Shown: positions 1 through 7,799, counted from the first letter of the stretch. The stretch is 44,791 bases of DNA from Anoxybacteroides tepidamans (GCF_014201465.1 NZ_JACHEP010000025.1:1-44791), one strand, 5' to 3'. The notes: generated from the letters alone by a model not told the origin. Numbers and translations are program-made.

Positions 1-95
<95 letters not shown>

Positions 96-115
96 TGTAT
101 ATAAATACAAAATAT

Positions 116-131
116 TCCGCAATAGCTCAGC
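116..131 (+). pseudogene. Truncated 5' end of tRNA-Asn
   Basis: These 16 bases equal the first 16 bases of the intact tRNA-Asn at 273-347. The identity extends over 21 bp (112-132 versus 269-289), including upstream sequence. The copy stops inside the D-loop and is followed directly by a structured insertion (132-213) rather than the rest of the tRNA. It cannot give a functional tRNA. It looks like a partial duplication created when the insertion arrived. Confidence 0.8.
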
Positions 132-213
132 GACGAGCGAAACATCGGTGAATCTGCTACGAGTTGCCTCGACGCAGCCATCATCCTCGAATCGTCTCGA
201 AGAGGAAGAGGCA
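132..213 (+). other. Structured insertion in tRNA array, copy 1 (possible ncRNA or mobile RNA)
   Basis: About 82 bases that share with 644-723 a first block of 45 bases (GACGAGCGA, 15 variable bases, then GCTACGAGTTGCCTCGACGCA in two runs) and a last block AGAGGAAGAGGCA. Between them lies a variable segment of 24 bases here and 22 in the other copy. TGCCTC in the first block can pair with GAGGCA in the last, closing a stem around the variable segment. AGC/GCT flank the variable 15 bases. GAGC in the first block can also pair with GCTC of the truncated tRNA to make a D-arm-like stem. I do not recognise it as a known RNA family. Confidence 0.6.
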
Positions 214-272
214 GTAGAAATAAGAAAGGAAAACGATGTTGCAATTTAGTAATTATGTTTTCTAACATATAT

Positions 273-347
273 TCCGCAATAGCTCAGCGGTAGAGCAACC
301 GGCTGTTAACCGGTAGGTCGTAGGTTCGAATCCTACTTGCGGAGCCA
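273..347 (+). tRNA. tRNA-Asn (GUU)
   Basis: Acceptor arms TCCGCAA and TTGCGGA pair. The anticodon loop carries GTT between GGCT and ACCGG-type stem strands, the TTCGAAT T-loop is intact and CCA is encoded. This is the first tRNA after 5S, the usual place for Asn in Bacillaceae rRNA operons. Confidence 0.97.
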
Positions 348-348
348 T

Positions 349-421
349 GCTTCCATAGCTCAGTAGGTAGAGCACTTCCATGGTAAGGAAGAGGTCACCG
401 GTTCAAGCCCGGTTGGAAGCT
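349..421 (+). tRNA. tRNA-Thr (GGU)
   Basis: Acceptor arms GCTTCCA/TGGAAGC, anticodon stem CTTCC/GGAAG with loop ATGGTAA (anticodon GGT), D-arm GCTC...GAGC and T-loop TTCAAGC. CCA is not encoded. It lies 1 base after tRNA-Asn. Confidence 0.97.
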
Positions 422-442
422 TGTATTTATTATTATTTTTTT

Positions 443-514
443 GGCCCGTTGGTCAAGTGGTTAAGACACCGCCCTTTCACGGCGGTAACACGGGTTCGAA
501 TCCCGTACGGGTCA
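443..514 (+). tRNA. tRNA-Glu (UUC)
   Basis: Acceptor GGCCCGT pairs with ACGGGTC (one G-U pair). Anticodon stem ACCGCC/GGCGGT holds loop CTTTCAC (anticodon TTC), and the T-loop is TTCGAAT. CCA is not encoded. Confidence 0.97.
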
Positions 515-528
515 CTTTCTTTTTGTTT

Positions 529-604
529 GGAGGATTAGCTCAGCTGGGAGAGCACTTGCCTTACAAGCAAGGGGTCGGCGGTTCGATCCCGTCATCCTCC
601 ACCA
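529..604 (+). tRNA. tRNA-Val (UAC)
   Basis: Acceptor GGAGGAT/ATCCTCC, anticodon stem CTTGC/GCAAG with loop CTTACAA (anticodon TAC), T-loop TTCGATC, encoded CCA. It ends 15 bases before a degenerate tRNA fragment. Confidence 0.97.
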
Positions 605-619
605 TATAGTAGATCGCAG

Positions 620-644
620 GACCAGCTTAGCTCAATTGATAGAG
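620..644 (+). pseudogene. Truncated 5' end of tRNA-Thr
   Basis: Matches the first ~24 bases of tRNA-Thr(UGU) at 862 with about two differences (CCAGCTT for CCGGCTT, TTGAT for TTGGT). It stops after the D-arm and runs straight into the second structured insertion at 644. The arrangement is the same as at 116-131, but a different tRNA is copied and the fragment has begun to diverge. Confidence 0.75.
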
Positions 645-723
645 ACGAGCGAGGCTTCTATGAATAAGCTACGAGTTGCCTCGACGCATAGTATATTGGA
701 ATATGCTGGTAGAGGAAGAGGCA
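644..723 (+). other. Structured insertion in tRNA array, copy 2
   Basis: Second copy of the element at 132-213. The 45-base first block has the same length and differs only inside its 15-base variable part. The last block AGAGGAAGAGGCA is identical. Its variable middle is an independent hairpin (GCATA...TATGC), so the sequence changes while a stem may be kept. About 138 further bases (724-861) precede the intact tRNA-Thr. They contain CTACA/TGTAG and a direct repeat AGCATACTG. That tail is not clearly shared with copy 1. Confidence 0.6.
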
Positions 724-861
724 CAACACGGCCGAATACGCTACAGTGAGTGTAGTTTTAGTTAGCATACTGCTCGAGCTGCTGCTTGGTAAAGCATACT
801 GAGGGCGAGACGACGATAATTAAGAAATGATTTATAAAGCAATGTTTTAAAATTTTATTAA

Positions 862-937
<76 letters not shown>

Positions 938-946
938 TCCTCTTGT

Positions 947-1031
947 GGAGGGGTAGCGAAGTGGCCAAACGCGGCGGACTGTAAATCCGCTCCCTGTGGG
1001 TTCGGCGGTTCGAATCCGTCCCCCTCCACCA
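947..1031 (+). tRNA. tRNA-Tyr (GUA)
   Basis: An 85-base class II tRNA with a long variable arm. Acceptor GGAGGGG pairs with CCCCTCC, anticodon stem GCGGA/TCCGC encloses CTGTAAA (anticodon GTA), and CCA is encoded. Confidence 0.97.
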
Positions 1032-1059
1032 TTTATACATAATATAATAAAACAACGAC

Positions 1060-1098
1060 GTTATTTCACTGTTTGTATCTTGAAATAACTTTTTTATT
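1060..1098 (+). terminator. Intrinsic terminator inside the tRNA array
   Basis: A 9-bp perfect stem GTTATTTCA/TGAAATAAC is followed by a run of T residues. It would end transcripts after tRNA-Tyr, so the four tRNAs further downstream may depend on read-through or their own promoter. Confidence 0.8.
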
Positions 1099-1430
1099 TG
1101 TCTTTTGGCCGTATGATTTGTTGTTTATGTGGGATAATAACGCTTGGGATTATTAAGATTTCGTGGATTTTCTACAGAAATCGCCAAAATAATTTCTGCG
1201 GTGTTGATTATACAAAGCGTTTCATTATGTTTTTAAATCGTAATATCAATGTCGGAACATTTCCCGAATTTCCTAATAGACACTCAAGAAATGTTCCTTA
1301 AGTGATTTGCGAATTTAGTCATTGTCGACGATATTTCGCAAAATTTCTGAAGGAAATTTTTCAAAATATCGTTTTGCGTTGCTAGTTCGTGAAGTTAATT
1401 CTATGATGTTAATTCATGAAGTTGTATCAG
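1099..1430 (+). other. Non-coding stretch with three inverted repeats
   Basis: No convincing gene is present. Three inverted repeats occur in about 330 bases: CAGAAAT/ATTTCTG (1175-1198), GGAACATTTC/GAAATGTTCC (1254-1297) and ACGATATTT/AAATATCGT (1328-1372), the last enclosing AAATTTC/GAAATTT. A 67-codon open frame here has no ribosome binding site and no recognisable sequence. It may be a structured RNA, the leader of the second tRNA block, or remains of an insertion. Confidence 0.5.
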
Positions 1431-1505
1431 TGGGCTATAGCCAAGCGGTAAGGCAACGGACTTTGACTCCGTGATGCGCTGGTTCGAATCCAGCTAGCCC
1501 AGCCA
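1431..1505 (+). tRNA. tRNA-Gln (UUG)
   Basis: Acceptor TGGGCTA/TAGCCCA, anticodon stem ACGGA/TCCGT with loop CTTTGAC (anticodon TTG), T-loop TTCGAAT, encoded CCA. Confidence 0.97.
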
Positions 1506-1519
1506 TTAACATATATTAC

Positions 1520-1592
1520 GAGCCATTAGCTCAGTAGGTAGAGCATCTGACTTTTAATCAGAGGGTCGGAGGTTCGAGTCCTCCATGGCTCA
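1520..1592 (+). tRNA. tRNA-Lys (UUU)
   Basis: Acceptor GAGCCAT/ATGGCTC, anticodon stem CTGA/TCAG with loop CTTTTAA (anticodon TTT), T-loop TTCGAGT. CCA is not encoded. Confidence 0.97.
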
Positions 1593-1598
1593 CTTGAT

Positions 1599-1670
1599 GC
1601 GGAAGTAGTTCAGTGGTAGAACACCACCTTGCCAAGGTGGGGGTCGCGGGTTCGAGTCCCGTCTTCCGCT
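1599..1670 (+). tRNA. tRNA-Gly (GCC)
   Basis: Acceptor GCGGAAG/CTTCCGC, anticodon stem CCACC/GGTGG with loop TTGCCAA (anticodon GCC), T-loop TTCGAGT. CCA is not encoded. Confidence 0.97.
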
Positions 1671-1685
1671 TCATTAACATATTGA

Positions 1686-1758
1686 GGGGCCTTAGCTCAG
1701 CTGGGAGAGCGCCTGCTTTGCACGCAGGAGGTCATCGGTTCGATCCCGATAGGCTCCA
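1686..1758 (+). tRNA. tRNA-Ala (UGC)
   Basis: Acceptor GGGGCCT pairs with AGGCTCC (one G-U), anticodon stem CCTGC/GCAGG with loop TTTGCAC (anticodon TGC), T-loop TTCGATC. CCA is not encoded. It is the last tRNA before the array terminator. Confidence 0.97.
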
Positions 1759-1760
1759 TA

Positions 1761-1800
1761 AAAAACCCCTTAAATCCTGTGGATTTAAGGGGTTTTTTAT
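1761..1800 (+). terminator. Terminator of the rRNA/tRNA transcription unit
   Basis: A long near-perfect stem (AAACCCCTTAAATCC with GGATTTAAGGGGTTT) with a 3-base loop, followed by a T run, sits directly after tRNA-Ala. Confidence 0.95.
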
Positions 1801-1840
1801 GCATATTTGCAATCGAATAAATATTCAAAAAAGTGTCGAG

Positions 1841-1870
1841 TTGAGTCAATGTTCGATGATTCGATACAAT
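1841..1870 (+). promoter_or_regulatory. Probable sigma-A promoter of rocF
   Basis: TTGAGT, an 18-base spacer and TACAAT lie 30 bases upstream of the rocF start. It is the only good match between the tRNA terminator and the gene. No RocR/SigL (-24/-12) type promoter is evident. Confidence 0.6.
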
Positions 1871-1900
1871 ATAGGCAGTGTAAGGGGAAGGAGAGACATC

Positions 1901-2803
1901 ATGAAAAAAATATCGATTATTGGTGTTCCAATGGATTTAGGTCAAACACGACGCGGTGTCGATATGGGCCCAAGTGCGATTCGCTACGCGGGAGTTGTCG
2001 AGAGATTGGAGTGCCTCAATTATGAAATTGAGGATTTAGGTGATATTGCGATCGGAAAAGCAGAACGAGTCGACGATGAAGGAGAGCGATTGAACTTACG
2101 TAATTTGAAAGCCGTTGCTGAGGCGAACGAGAAATTGGCTCAGACGGTAGACGAAGTGATTCAAAAAGGAAATTTCCCGCTCGTATTAGGCGGCGATCAT
2201 AGTATTGCGATCGGTACGTTAGCGGGTGTAGCTAAACATTATAAAAACCTTGGCGTCATTTGGTATGATGCCCATGGAGATTTAAATACAGCGGAAACGT
2301 CCCCATCAGGAAATATTCACGGTATGCCTCTAGCCGCTAGCCTTGGATTAGGCCATCCAGCGCTGACGCAAATTGGCGGGTACAGCCCGAAAGTAAAGCC
2401 GGAAAACATTGTGTTAATCGGGGCGCGAGCGCTTGATGAAGGCGAAAAACGGTTGATTCGTGAAAAAGGAATTAAAGTGTACACGATGCACGAAATCGAT
2501 CGCCTCGGTATGACAAAAGTGATCGAAGAAACGATTGCTTATTTAAAAGAGCGTACCGATGGCGTACATTTGTCATTAGATTTAGATGGCCTTGATCCTC
2601 ACGATGCTCCTGGGGTAGGGACGCCGGTCATTGGCGGGCTTACATATCGGGAAAGCCATTTAGCGATGGAAATGTTGGCAGAGGCTCAGCTCATTACATC
2701 TGCGGAATTTGTGGAAGTCAATCCGATTTTAGATGAACGAAATAAAACAGCTTCTGTTGCAGTGGCGTTGATGGGTTCGCTTTTTGGCGAAAAATTAGTA
2801 TAA
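1901..2803 (+). CDS. rocF: Arginase
   Basis: Hydrolyses arginine to ornithine and urea in the cytoplasm, the first step of arginine catabolism. The 300-residue protein matches bacterial arginases (B. subtilis RocF is about 296). The binuclear manganese ligands are visible: GGDHS (97-101), DAHGD (123-127) and SLDLDGLDP (225-233); EVNP near 272 is also conserved. The open frame extends upstream through tRNA sequence, but the start is set at ATG 1901 behind AAGGGGAAGGAG. It stands alone with its own promoter and terminator, next to sigW rather than with other roc genes. Confidence 0.96.
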   Translation: MKKISIIGVPMDLGQTRRGVDMGPSAIRYAGVVERLECLNYEIEDLGDIAIGKAERVDDEGERLNLRNLKAVAEANEKLAQTVDEVIQKGNFPLVLGGDHSIAIGTLAGVAKHYKNLGVIWYDAHGDLNTAETSPSGNIHGMPLAASLGLGHPALTQIGGYSPKVKPENIVLIGARALDEGEKRLIREKGIKVYTMHEIDRLGMTKVIEETIAYLKERTDGVHLSLDLDGLDPHDAPGVGTPVIGGLTYRESHLAMEMLAEAQLITSAEFVEVNPILDERNKTASVAVALMGSLFGEKLV

Positions 2804-2811
2804 CATTTTGT

Positions 2812-2847
2812 ACAGCAGGCGAAAAAAAATCTGTCTGCTGTTTTTTT
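2812..2847 (+). terminator. Terminator of rocF
   Basis: Stem ACAGCAG/CTGCTGT followed by seven T residues, just after the rocF stop codon. Confidence 0.85.
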
Positions 2848-2883
2848 CTGTAAATATGTTAAAATAAATAGTGCGTCGAGAAG

Positions 2884-2910
2884 CGAAACTTTTTTTTGCT
2901 TCAAAACGTA
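2884..2910 (+). promoter_or_regulatory. Sigma-W autoregulatory promoter
   Basis: GAAAC (2885-2889) and CGTA (2907-2910), 17 bases apart and with a T-rich spacer, match the ECF sigma-W consensus (TGAAAC, about 16, CGTA). They precede sigW itself, as in B. subtilis where sigW-rsiW is transcribed from a SigW promoter. Confidence 0.8.
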
Positions 2911-2948
2911 TACAATAATAACCGCAATGAGCGGGGGTATTATGAATT

Positions 2949-3512
2949 ATGGACATGTTTGTGAAAAAGCGAATTAAAGCGATTCAAAAAGGAGATCAAA
3001 ATGCGTATGCCGAAATTGTCGAGCTTTATAAAGATAAGGTATATCGGTTATGTTATCGAATGCTCGGAAATCGGCATGAGGCAGAAGATGCGGCCCAAGA
3101 AGCTTTTATTCGAGCGTATGTAAACATTGATACGTATAACCCAACGATGAAATTTTCTTCGTGGCTTTATCGGATTGCAACGAATTTATCGATTGATAAA
3201 CTGCGCAAAAAAAAGCCGGACGTTTATTTGGACGAGGAAGTAAGAGGGACAGAAGGATTAACAGTGTATTCCCAACTTCCTGCAAAAGAAGCTTCTCCCG
3301 AAGATACAGTAGAAAGTTTAGAGTTACAGGAAACGGTTCAACAAGCGATTGAAAAGCTTCCGGAAAAATACCGAAGTGTGATTGTGCTAAAATATATCGA
3401 GGATTTATCATTGCAGGAAATTAGTGAAATCCTTGATTTGCCGATCGGGACCGTCAAAACGAGAATTCATCGTGGAAGAGAGGCATTAAGAAAGCATTTG
3501 GGACATTTATGA
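2949..3512 (+). CDS. sigW: ECF RNA polymerase sigma factor SigW
   Basis: Directs RNA polymerase to genes for resistance to cell-envelope stress and membrane-active compounds. The 187 residues contain sigma region 2 (about 20-90, with YRMLGNRHEAEDAAQEAF for -10 recognition) and region 4 (about 130-182, helix-turn-helix with LSLQEISEILDLPIGTVKTR). The N-terminus MDMFVKKRIK aligns with B. subtilis SigW, supporting ATG 2949. It is followed 13 bases later by its anti-sigma gene, forming a two-gene operon under a SigW-type promoter. Confidence 0.96.
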   Translation: MDMFVKKRIKAIQKGDQNAYAEIVELYKDKVYRLCYRMLGNRHEAEDAAQEAFIRAYVNIDTYNPTMKFSSWLYRIATNLSIDKLRKKKPDVYLDEEVRGTEGLTVYSQLPAKEASPEDTVESLELQETVQQAIEKLPEKYRSVIVLKYIEDLSLQEISEILDLPIGTVKTRIHRGREALRKHLGHL

Positions 3513-3525
3513 GAGGTGAAAACGA

Positions 3526-4128
3526 ATGAAATGTCCGGATAAGATCATCGAATGGATGCACGATTACTTAGATGGCGATATTGTTCCTGATCATGAGAAG
3601 GCGTTACGGGAACATTTGCAGCATTGCCCGGAGTGTTCTCATCATTTTAATAGTTTAAAAAAGACAGTGGCGTTTATTCAACATGCTTCCCATCTTGCCC
3701 CGCCTTCCGATTTTACGAAGAATGTGATGGCCAAACTGCCAAAAGAAAAGAAACGGGTTCGTATCGGAAGGTGGTTGAAAAATCATCCGTTTATCACAGC
3801 TGCTTCTTTATTTGTTGCTTTAACGGTTGGCAGCCTTTTTACGACGTGGAATCAAGGACAGCAGTTTTCTGTTTCGACGCGGGAAAATGTCGTCATTCAA
3901 GGTCATACCGTCATTGTTCCAAAGGGAAAAACAGTAGATGGCGACATTGTGGTACGTAACGGAACGATTAAAATTGAAGGAAAAGTGAATGGAAATGTCA
4001 CCGTGATTCACGGGGAAAAATATTTAGCTTCCGCCGGACAAGTAACTGGAGAAGTGGAAGAAATTAATGAGGTATTCGATTGGGTTTGGTATAATATAAA
4101 AAGTGTAGTGAAAGATTTGTTTGAATGA
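3526..4128 (+). CDS. rsiW: Anti-sigma-W factor RsiW
   Basis: Membrane-anchored inhibitor that holds SigW inactive until it is cut in turn by regulated proteases. The 200-residue protein begins with a zinc-associated anti-sigma domain carrying H-x3-C-x2-C (H30, C34, C37). One membrane segment follows at about 88-106 and then an extracytoplasmic domain. Length and architecture fit RsiW (208 in B. subtilis). GAGAGGTGAAAACG serves as ribosome binding site. Pairing with sigW makes the assignment secure. Confidence 0.93.
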   Translation: MKCPDKIIEWMHDYLDGDIVPDHEKALREHLQHCPECSHHFNSLKKTVAFIQHASHLAPPSDFTKNVMAKLPKEKKRVRIGRWLKNHPFITAASLFVALTVGSLFTTWNQGQQFSVSTRENVVIQGHTVIVPKGKTVDGDIVVRNGTIKIEGKVNGNVTVIHGEKYLASAGQVTGEVEEINEVFDWVWYNIKSVVKDLFE

Positions 4129-4129
4129 A

Positions 4130-4157
4130 AGGCCGTCTCTTTTGGCGGCTCTTTTTC
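4130..4157 (+). terminator. Terminator of sigW-rsiW
   Basis: Short GC stem (GCCG/CGGC, extended by weaker pairs) followed by CTTTTTCT, immediately after rsiW. Confidence 0.7.
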
Positions 4158-4228
4158 TGTATGTGATATAATAAAAGAGCTGCGTAAATAAAATATAGCG
4201 GAATCAGAATAATAAAGGAAGTGTGAGA

Positions 4229-5050
4229 ATGCCTTTTGGAGAGCTCCCGGTGTTGAGTTATATAACGAAAGTCGTCGATATTCTTCTTGTTTGGTACGTC
4301 ATTTATAAGTTAATTATGGTGATTCGCGGAACGAAAGCGGTCCAGCTTTTAAAAGGAATCATTCTCATTATATTGGTGCGGATTGTCAGTAATTTTTTAG
4401 GTCTTAGCACGCTGCAGTGGTTAATGGACCAAGCGTTAACGTGGGGATTTTTAGCCATTATTATTATTTTCCAACCGGAGTTAAGGCGGGCGCTTGAGCA
4501 ACTAGGGAGGGGAAAGCTATTTTCAAGAAGCACTGTTCCGGAAGAAGAAGAGCGAGCGCAAATGGTGGAAGCGATTATTAAGGCGACGGAATATATGGCG
4601 AAACGGCGCATTGGCGCTCTTATATCGGTGGAACGCGAAACGGGCATGGGTGATTATATTGAAACGGGAATTCTTCTTAACGCTCAGATTTCATCGGAAT
4701 TATTAATTAATATTTTTATCCCGAATACGCCGTTGCACGACGGGGCGGTCATTATTCAGAAAAATCATGTGGCCGCAGCCGGCTGCTATTTACCGTTATC
4801 CGAAAGCCCGTTTATTTCAAAAGAATTAGGGACGCGCCACCGTGCTGCATTAGGGATCAGCGAAGTGACCGATAGCGTGACGGTTGTAGTATCGGAAGAA
4901 ACGGGTGCTGTATCAGTGACAAAAAACGGGGAGATGCATCGAGATTTAACTCCGGAGCAATTTCGCGAATTGCTCATGAAGGAGTTAATACCGGCAACGA
5001 AGACAACTTCCTCATCCCGTTGGCAATGGAGGGGGAAGAAACATGGATAA
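4229..5050 (+). CDS. cdaA: Diadenylate cyclase CdaA (c-di-AMP synthase)
   Basis: Condenses two ATP into cyclic di-AMP, the second messenger for potassium and osmotic balance in Firmicutes. The 273 residues have three membrane helices (about 13-30, 39-57, 66-81) followed by a DAC domain with DGA (171-173) and RHR (203-205) nucleotide-binding motifs. Start: a GTG at 4223 is in frame, but ATG 4229 has better spacing from AAAGGAAGTG and gives the same length as B. subtilis CdaA. cdaR overlaps its 3' end by 8 bases, and glmM follows, the conserved cdaA-cdaR-glmM order. Confidence 0.96.
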   Translation: MPFGELPVLSYITKVVDILLVWYVIYKLIMVIRGTKAVQLLKGIILIILVRIVSNFLGLSTLQWLMDQALTWGFLAIIIIFQPELRRALEQLGRGKLFSRSTVPEEEERAQMVEAIIKATEYMAKRRIGALISVERETGMGDYIETGILLNAQISSELLINIFIPNTPLHDGAVIIQKNHVAAAGCYLPLSESPFISKELGTRHRAALGISEVTDSVTVVVSEETGAVSVTKNGEMHRDLTPEQFRELLMKELIPATKTTSSSRWQWRGKKHG

Positions 5051-6290
5051 ATTAGATAAATTAATGAACAATCATTGGTTTATGAAAATTTTTGCGCTTT
5101 TATTAGCGATTATGTTGTATATGTCTGTCAATATTGAAGAAAAAGAATCGAAATCAGGCATTACACGCAATTCGATCGGTCAGACAGACGTTGAAACAGT
5201 TACCAATGTTCCCGTCGTCACATATTATGATGAGCAAAATTTAGTCGTGTCAGGTGTTCCGAAAACGGTGAACGTAACGTTAGAAGGACCGGCCAGTATT
5301 TTGAAGCCGACAGCGTTGCAGCGGGATTTTGAAATATATGTCGATTTAACGAACTTAGAATTAGGGACGTATACGGTTCCGCTCAAATATAAAAATATTT
5401 CCGATAAACTGACGGTGAAAATTGAACCATCTACAGCGAAGGTAACGATTCAAGAAAAAGTTTCACGAGATTTCTCCGTTGATGTTGATTTTATCCATAA
5501 AAATAAACTGGACGATGGATATTCGGCTGAAGAACCGATTGTGAAGCCGAGTGTGGTGACGATTACAGGGGCTAAAGATGTCATGGAACGAGTGGCGTTG
5601 GTGAAGGCCAGAGTCGATTTAGACGGAGCGGCGGATACTGTGAAGCAAGAATCACGGGTGATGGCGTATGACCGAGAAGGAAAGATTCTGAATGTAGACA
5701 TCAATCCGTCGGTTGTGGAAGTAACGGTACCGATTAAAAGCCCTAGCAAATCCGTTCCGTTAAAAATTAACCGGATAGGAACTTTAAAAAAGGGGTTAAG
5801 TATTGTTAAAATTGAAACCGTCCCAAATGAAGTGACGATTTTCGGATCGAAGGACAAGATCGACTCGATTGAATTTATCGACGGCATTACAGTGAACTTG
5901 GATGAAATTACAAATGATACAACATTTGAAATGAAAGTTCCGTTGCCGGAAGGCGTTAAAAATGTGGATCCTTCGAAAGTAAAAGTTTATATACAAGTTC
6001 AAGAGGAACAGACGAAAACATTTTCATCTCTACCGATTCAGGTCTTAGGGTTAGGGGATCAATATACGGTTCAGTTTTTAGATCCGCAAGATGGAACGAT
6101 GGATGTTCAAGTATATGGTGCTCCTAGTGTATTAAGTAGTATTCAAGCAGATGATATCCAGCTATATGTGAATGCGAATGAACTAGGGGTTGGTGAACAT
6201 GAAGTAGAAGTGGAAGTGAATGGTCCGCAAAACATTACATGGGAGTTGCCGAAAAATAAAGTGAGAATGCGAATTAGTCAGCGATCATGA
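5043..6290 (+). CDS. cdaR: CdaA regulatory protein CdaR (YbbR domains)
   Basis: Membrane-bound regulator that interacts with CdaA. The 415 residues start with one membrane helix (about 13-28, FMKIFALLLAIMLYMSV), then roughly four extracellular YbbR repeats, each beginning near a VPV or VTVPI-type strand and ending in a conserved turn. It is somewhat shorter than the 483-residue B. subtilis protein. ATG 5043 lies inside the end of cdaA behind GGAGGGGG, indicating translational coupling. glmM follows 21 bases after the stop. Confidence 0.93.
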   Translation: MDKLDKLMNNHWFMKIFALLLAIMLYMSVNIEEKESKSGITRNSIGQTDVETVTNVPVVTYYDEQNLVVSGVPKTVNVTLEGPASILKPTALQRDFEIYVDLTNLELGTYTVPLKYKNISDKLTVKIEPSTAKVTIQEKVSRDFSVDVDFIHKNKLDDGYSAEEPIVKPSVVTITGAKDVMERVALVKARVDLDGAADTVKQESRVMAYDREGKILNVDINPSVVEVTVPIKSPSKSVPLKINRIGTLKKGLSIVKIETVPNEVTIFGSKDKIDSIEFIDGITVNLDEITNDTTFEMKVPLPEGVKNVDPSKVKVYIQVQEEQTKTFSSLPIQVLGLGDQYTVQFLDPQDGTMDVQVYGAPSVLSSIQADDIQLYVNANELGVGEHEVEVEVNGPQNITWELPKNKVRMRISQRS

Positions 6291-6311
6291 AATAAAGGAG
6301 AGATCATTGTA

Positions 6312-7658
6312 ATGGGTAAGTATTTTGGTACTGATGGGGTACGCGGAATAGCGAACAGTGAATTAACACCTGAGTTAGCGTTTAAAATCGGCCGTTGCGG
6401 CGGTTATGTATTAACAAAAGATAAAGAGCGACCAAAAGTGTTAATCGGGCGCGATACGCGCATTTCCGGACATATGTTGGAAGGAGCACTTGTGGCTGGA
6501 TTGCTTTCGATCGGAGCGGAAGTCATGCGCCTCGGCGTTATTTCGACGCCAGGCGTAGCTTATTTGACAAAAGCGTTAGGAGCGCAGGCCGGCATTATGA
6601 TTTCGGCTTCGCATAATCCTGTTCAAGATAATGGCATTAAGTTTTTTGGTCCGGACGGCTTTAAGCTGTTTGATGAGCAAGAAAGAGAAATTGAAGAGTT
6701 GCTAGACAGCCCGGAAGATACATTACCAAGACCAATCGGTAAAGATTTAGGCCAAGTGAACGACTATTTTGAAGGCGGACAAAAATATTTACAATATTTA
6801 AAACAAACGGTGGACGAAGATTTTTCAGGGCTTCGCATTGCGCTTGATTGCGCGCACGGAGCGACTTCTTCGTTGGCGACGCATCTTTTTGCCGATTTGG
6901 AAGCGGATGTATTAACGATGGGTGCTTCGCCAAACGGAATTAATATTAATGAAGGGGTCGGTTCTACGCATCCGGAAGCGCTAGTTGCATTTGTCAAAGA
7001 GAAAGGGGCAGATGTAGGATTAGCATTTGATGGAGATGGCGACCGGTTAATTGCGGTTGATGAACATGGGAATGTTGTCGACGGTGACCAAATTATGTAC
7101 ATTTGCGCCAAATTTTTAAAAGAATATGGCCGTTTAAAACACCAAACGGTTGTATCGACCGTTATGAGCAATCTCGGGTTTCATAAAGCATTAGAGGCAC
7201 AAGGAATTAAAAGTGTGCAAACAGCGGTCGGCGATCGGTATGTAGTCGAAGAAATGAAGAAAAATGGATACAATTTAGGCGGTGAACAATCGGGACATAT
7301 TATTTTCCTCGATTACAACACGACAGGTGATGGCTTATTAACGGCTCTTCAGCTTGTCAACATTATGAAAATAACGAAAAAGCCGCTTTCAGAGTTGGCA
7401 AGCGAGATGCCAAAATATCCGCAGCTTTTAGTCAATGTGAAAGTGGCCGATAAACATCAAGTGATGGAAAATGAGAAAGTAAAAGCCGTCATTCAGGAAG
7501 TAGAGGGCGAGATGAGCGGAAATGGCCGCATTGTTGTTCGTGCCTCTGGAACAGAGCCGCTCGTTCGAGTGATGGCGGAGGCGCCGACGGAAGAGGCATG
7601 CCGAAATTATGTCGAGCGAATTGCCAATGTGATTAAAGAAGAAATGGGAATTGAATAA
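6312..7658 (+). CDS. glmM: Phosphoglucosamine mutase
   Basis: Converts glucosamine-6-phosphate to glucosamine-1-phosphate for UDP-GlcNAc and cell-wall synthesis. The 448 residues show the phosphoserine loop SASHNP (active serine S100), the metal-binding DGDGDR (240-245), the sugar-specificity loop GGEQSGHI and the C-terminal phosphate-binding RASGTEP. Length is normal. It is cotranscribed with cdaA-cdaR; in B. subtilis GlmM also binds and inhibits CdaA, linking wall precursor supply to c-di-AMP. Confidence 0.97.
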   Translation: MGKYFGTDGVRGIANSELTPELAFKIGRCGGYVLTKDKERPKVLIGRDTRISGHMLEGALVAGLLSIGAEVMRLGVISTPGVAYLTKALGAQAGIMISASHNPVQDNGIKFFGPDGFKLFDEQEREIEELLDSPEDTLPRPIGKDLGQVNDYFEGGQKYLQYLKQTVDEDFSGLRIALDCAHGATSSLATHLFADLEADVLTMGASPNGININEGVGSTHPEALVAFVKEKGADVGLAFDGDGDRLIAVDEHGNVVDGDQIMYICAKFLKEYGRLKHQTVVSTVMSNLGFHKALEAQGIKSVQTAVGDRYVVEEMKKNGYNLGGEQSGHIIFLDYNTTGDGLLTALQLVNIMKITKKPLSELASEMPKYPQLLVNVKVADKHQVMENEKVKAVIQEVEGEMSGNGRIVVRASGTEPLVRVMAEAPTEEACRNYVERIANVIKEEMGIE

Positions 7659-7681
7659 TGACGATTTGTCACAAACATCCT

Positions 7682-7726
7682 ATGCATAAATGGAACGTTG
7701 TATTCCATTTATGCATATTTTATTTT
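7682..7726 (+). terminator. Terminator of the cdaA-cdaR-glmM operon
   Basis: A 14-bp perfect inverted repeat (ATGCATAAATGGAA and its complement) with a 7-base loop, followed by ATTTTATTTT, ends the operon before glmS. Confidence 0.9.
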
Positions 7727-7732
7727 GTAACG

Positions 7733-7773
7733 AATATTACAGTTGACGCTTACGAGCGTGTTACTGTAATATT
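7733..7773 (+). promoter_or_regulatory. Probable glmS promoter inside a dyad
   Basis: TTGACG (7743-7748), 18 bases, TAATAT (7767-7772) form a plausible sigma-A promoter just upstream of the ribozyme. The region from the start of the -35 to just past the -10 lies within an inverted repeat, AATATTACAG (7733-7742) and CTGTAATATT (7764-7773), with a nested ACGCT/AGCGT. The symmetry could be a regulator site or part of a second terminator for glmM. No protein is identified. Confidence 0.5.
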
Positions 7774-7799
7774 AACGTTGTTGTGATTTAAGAGAGAAA

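Noticed and set aside
112-270. Bacillaceae-1 RNA motif or T-box leader as explanation of the insertion
   Set aside because: Bacillaceae-1 needs two RUCCU terminal loops; only one ATCCT is present in copy 1 and none in copy 2. T-box core sequences are absent.
421-609. 62-codon open frame over tRNA-Glu and tRNA-Val
   Set aside because: Lies entirely over tRNA genes; no coding support.
1613-1900. N-terminal extension of the arginase frame through tRNA-Gly and tRNA-Ala
   Set aside because: The open frame is accidental; it covers tRNA genes and a terminator. ATG 1901 with a good ribosome binding site matches the family start.
4223-4228. GTG 4223 as cdaA start
   Set aside because: It is too close to AAAGGAAGTG; ATG 4229 is better spaced and gives the family's length.
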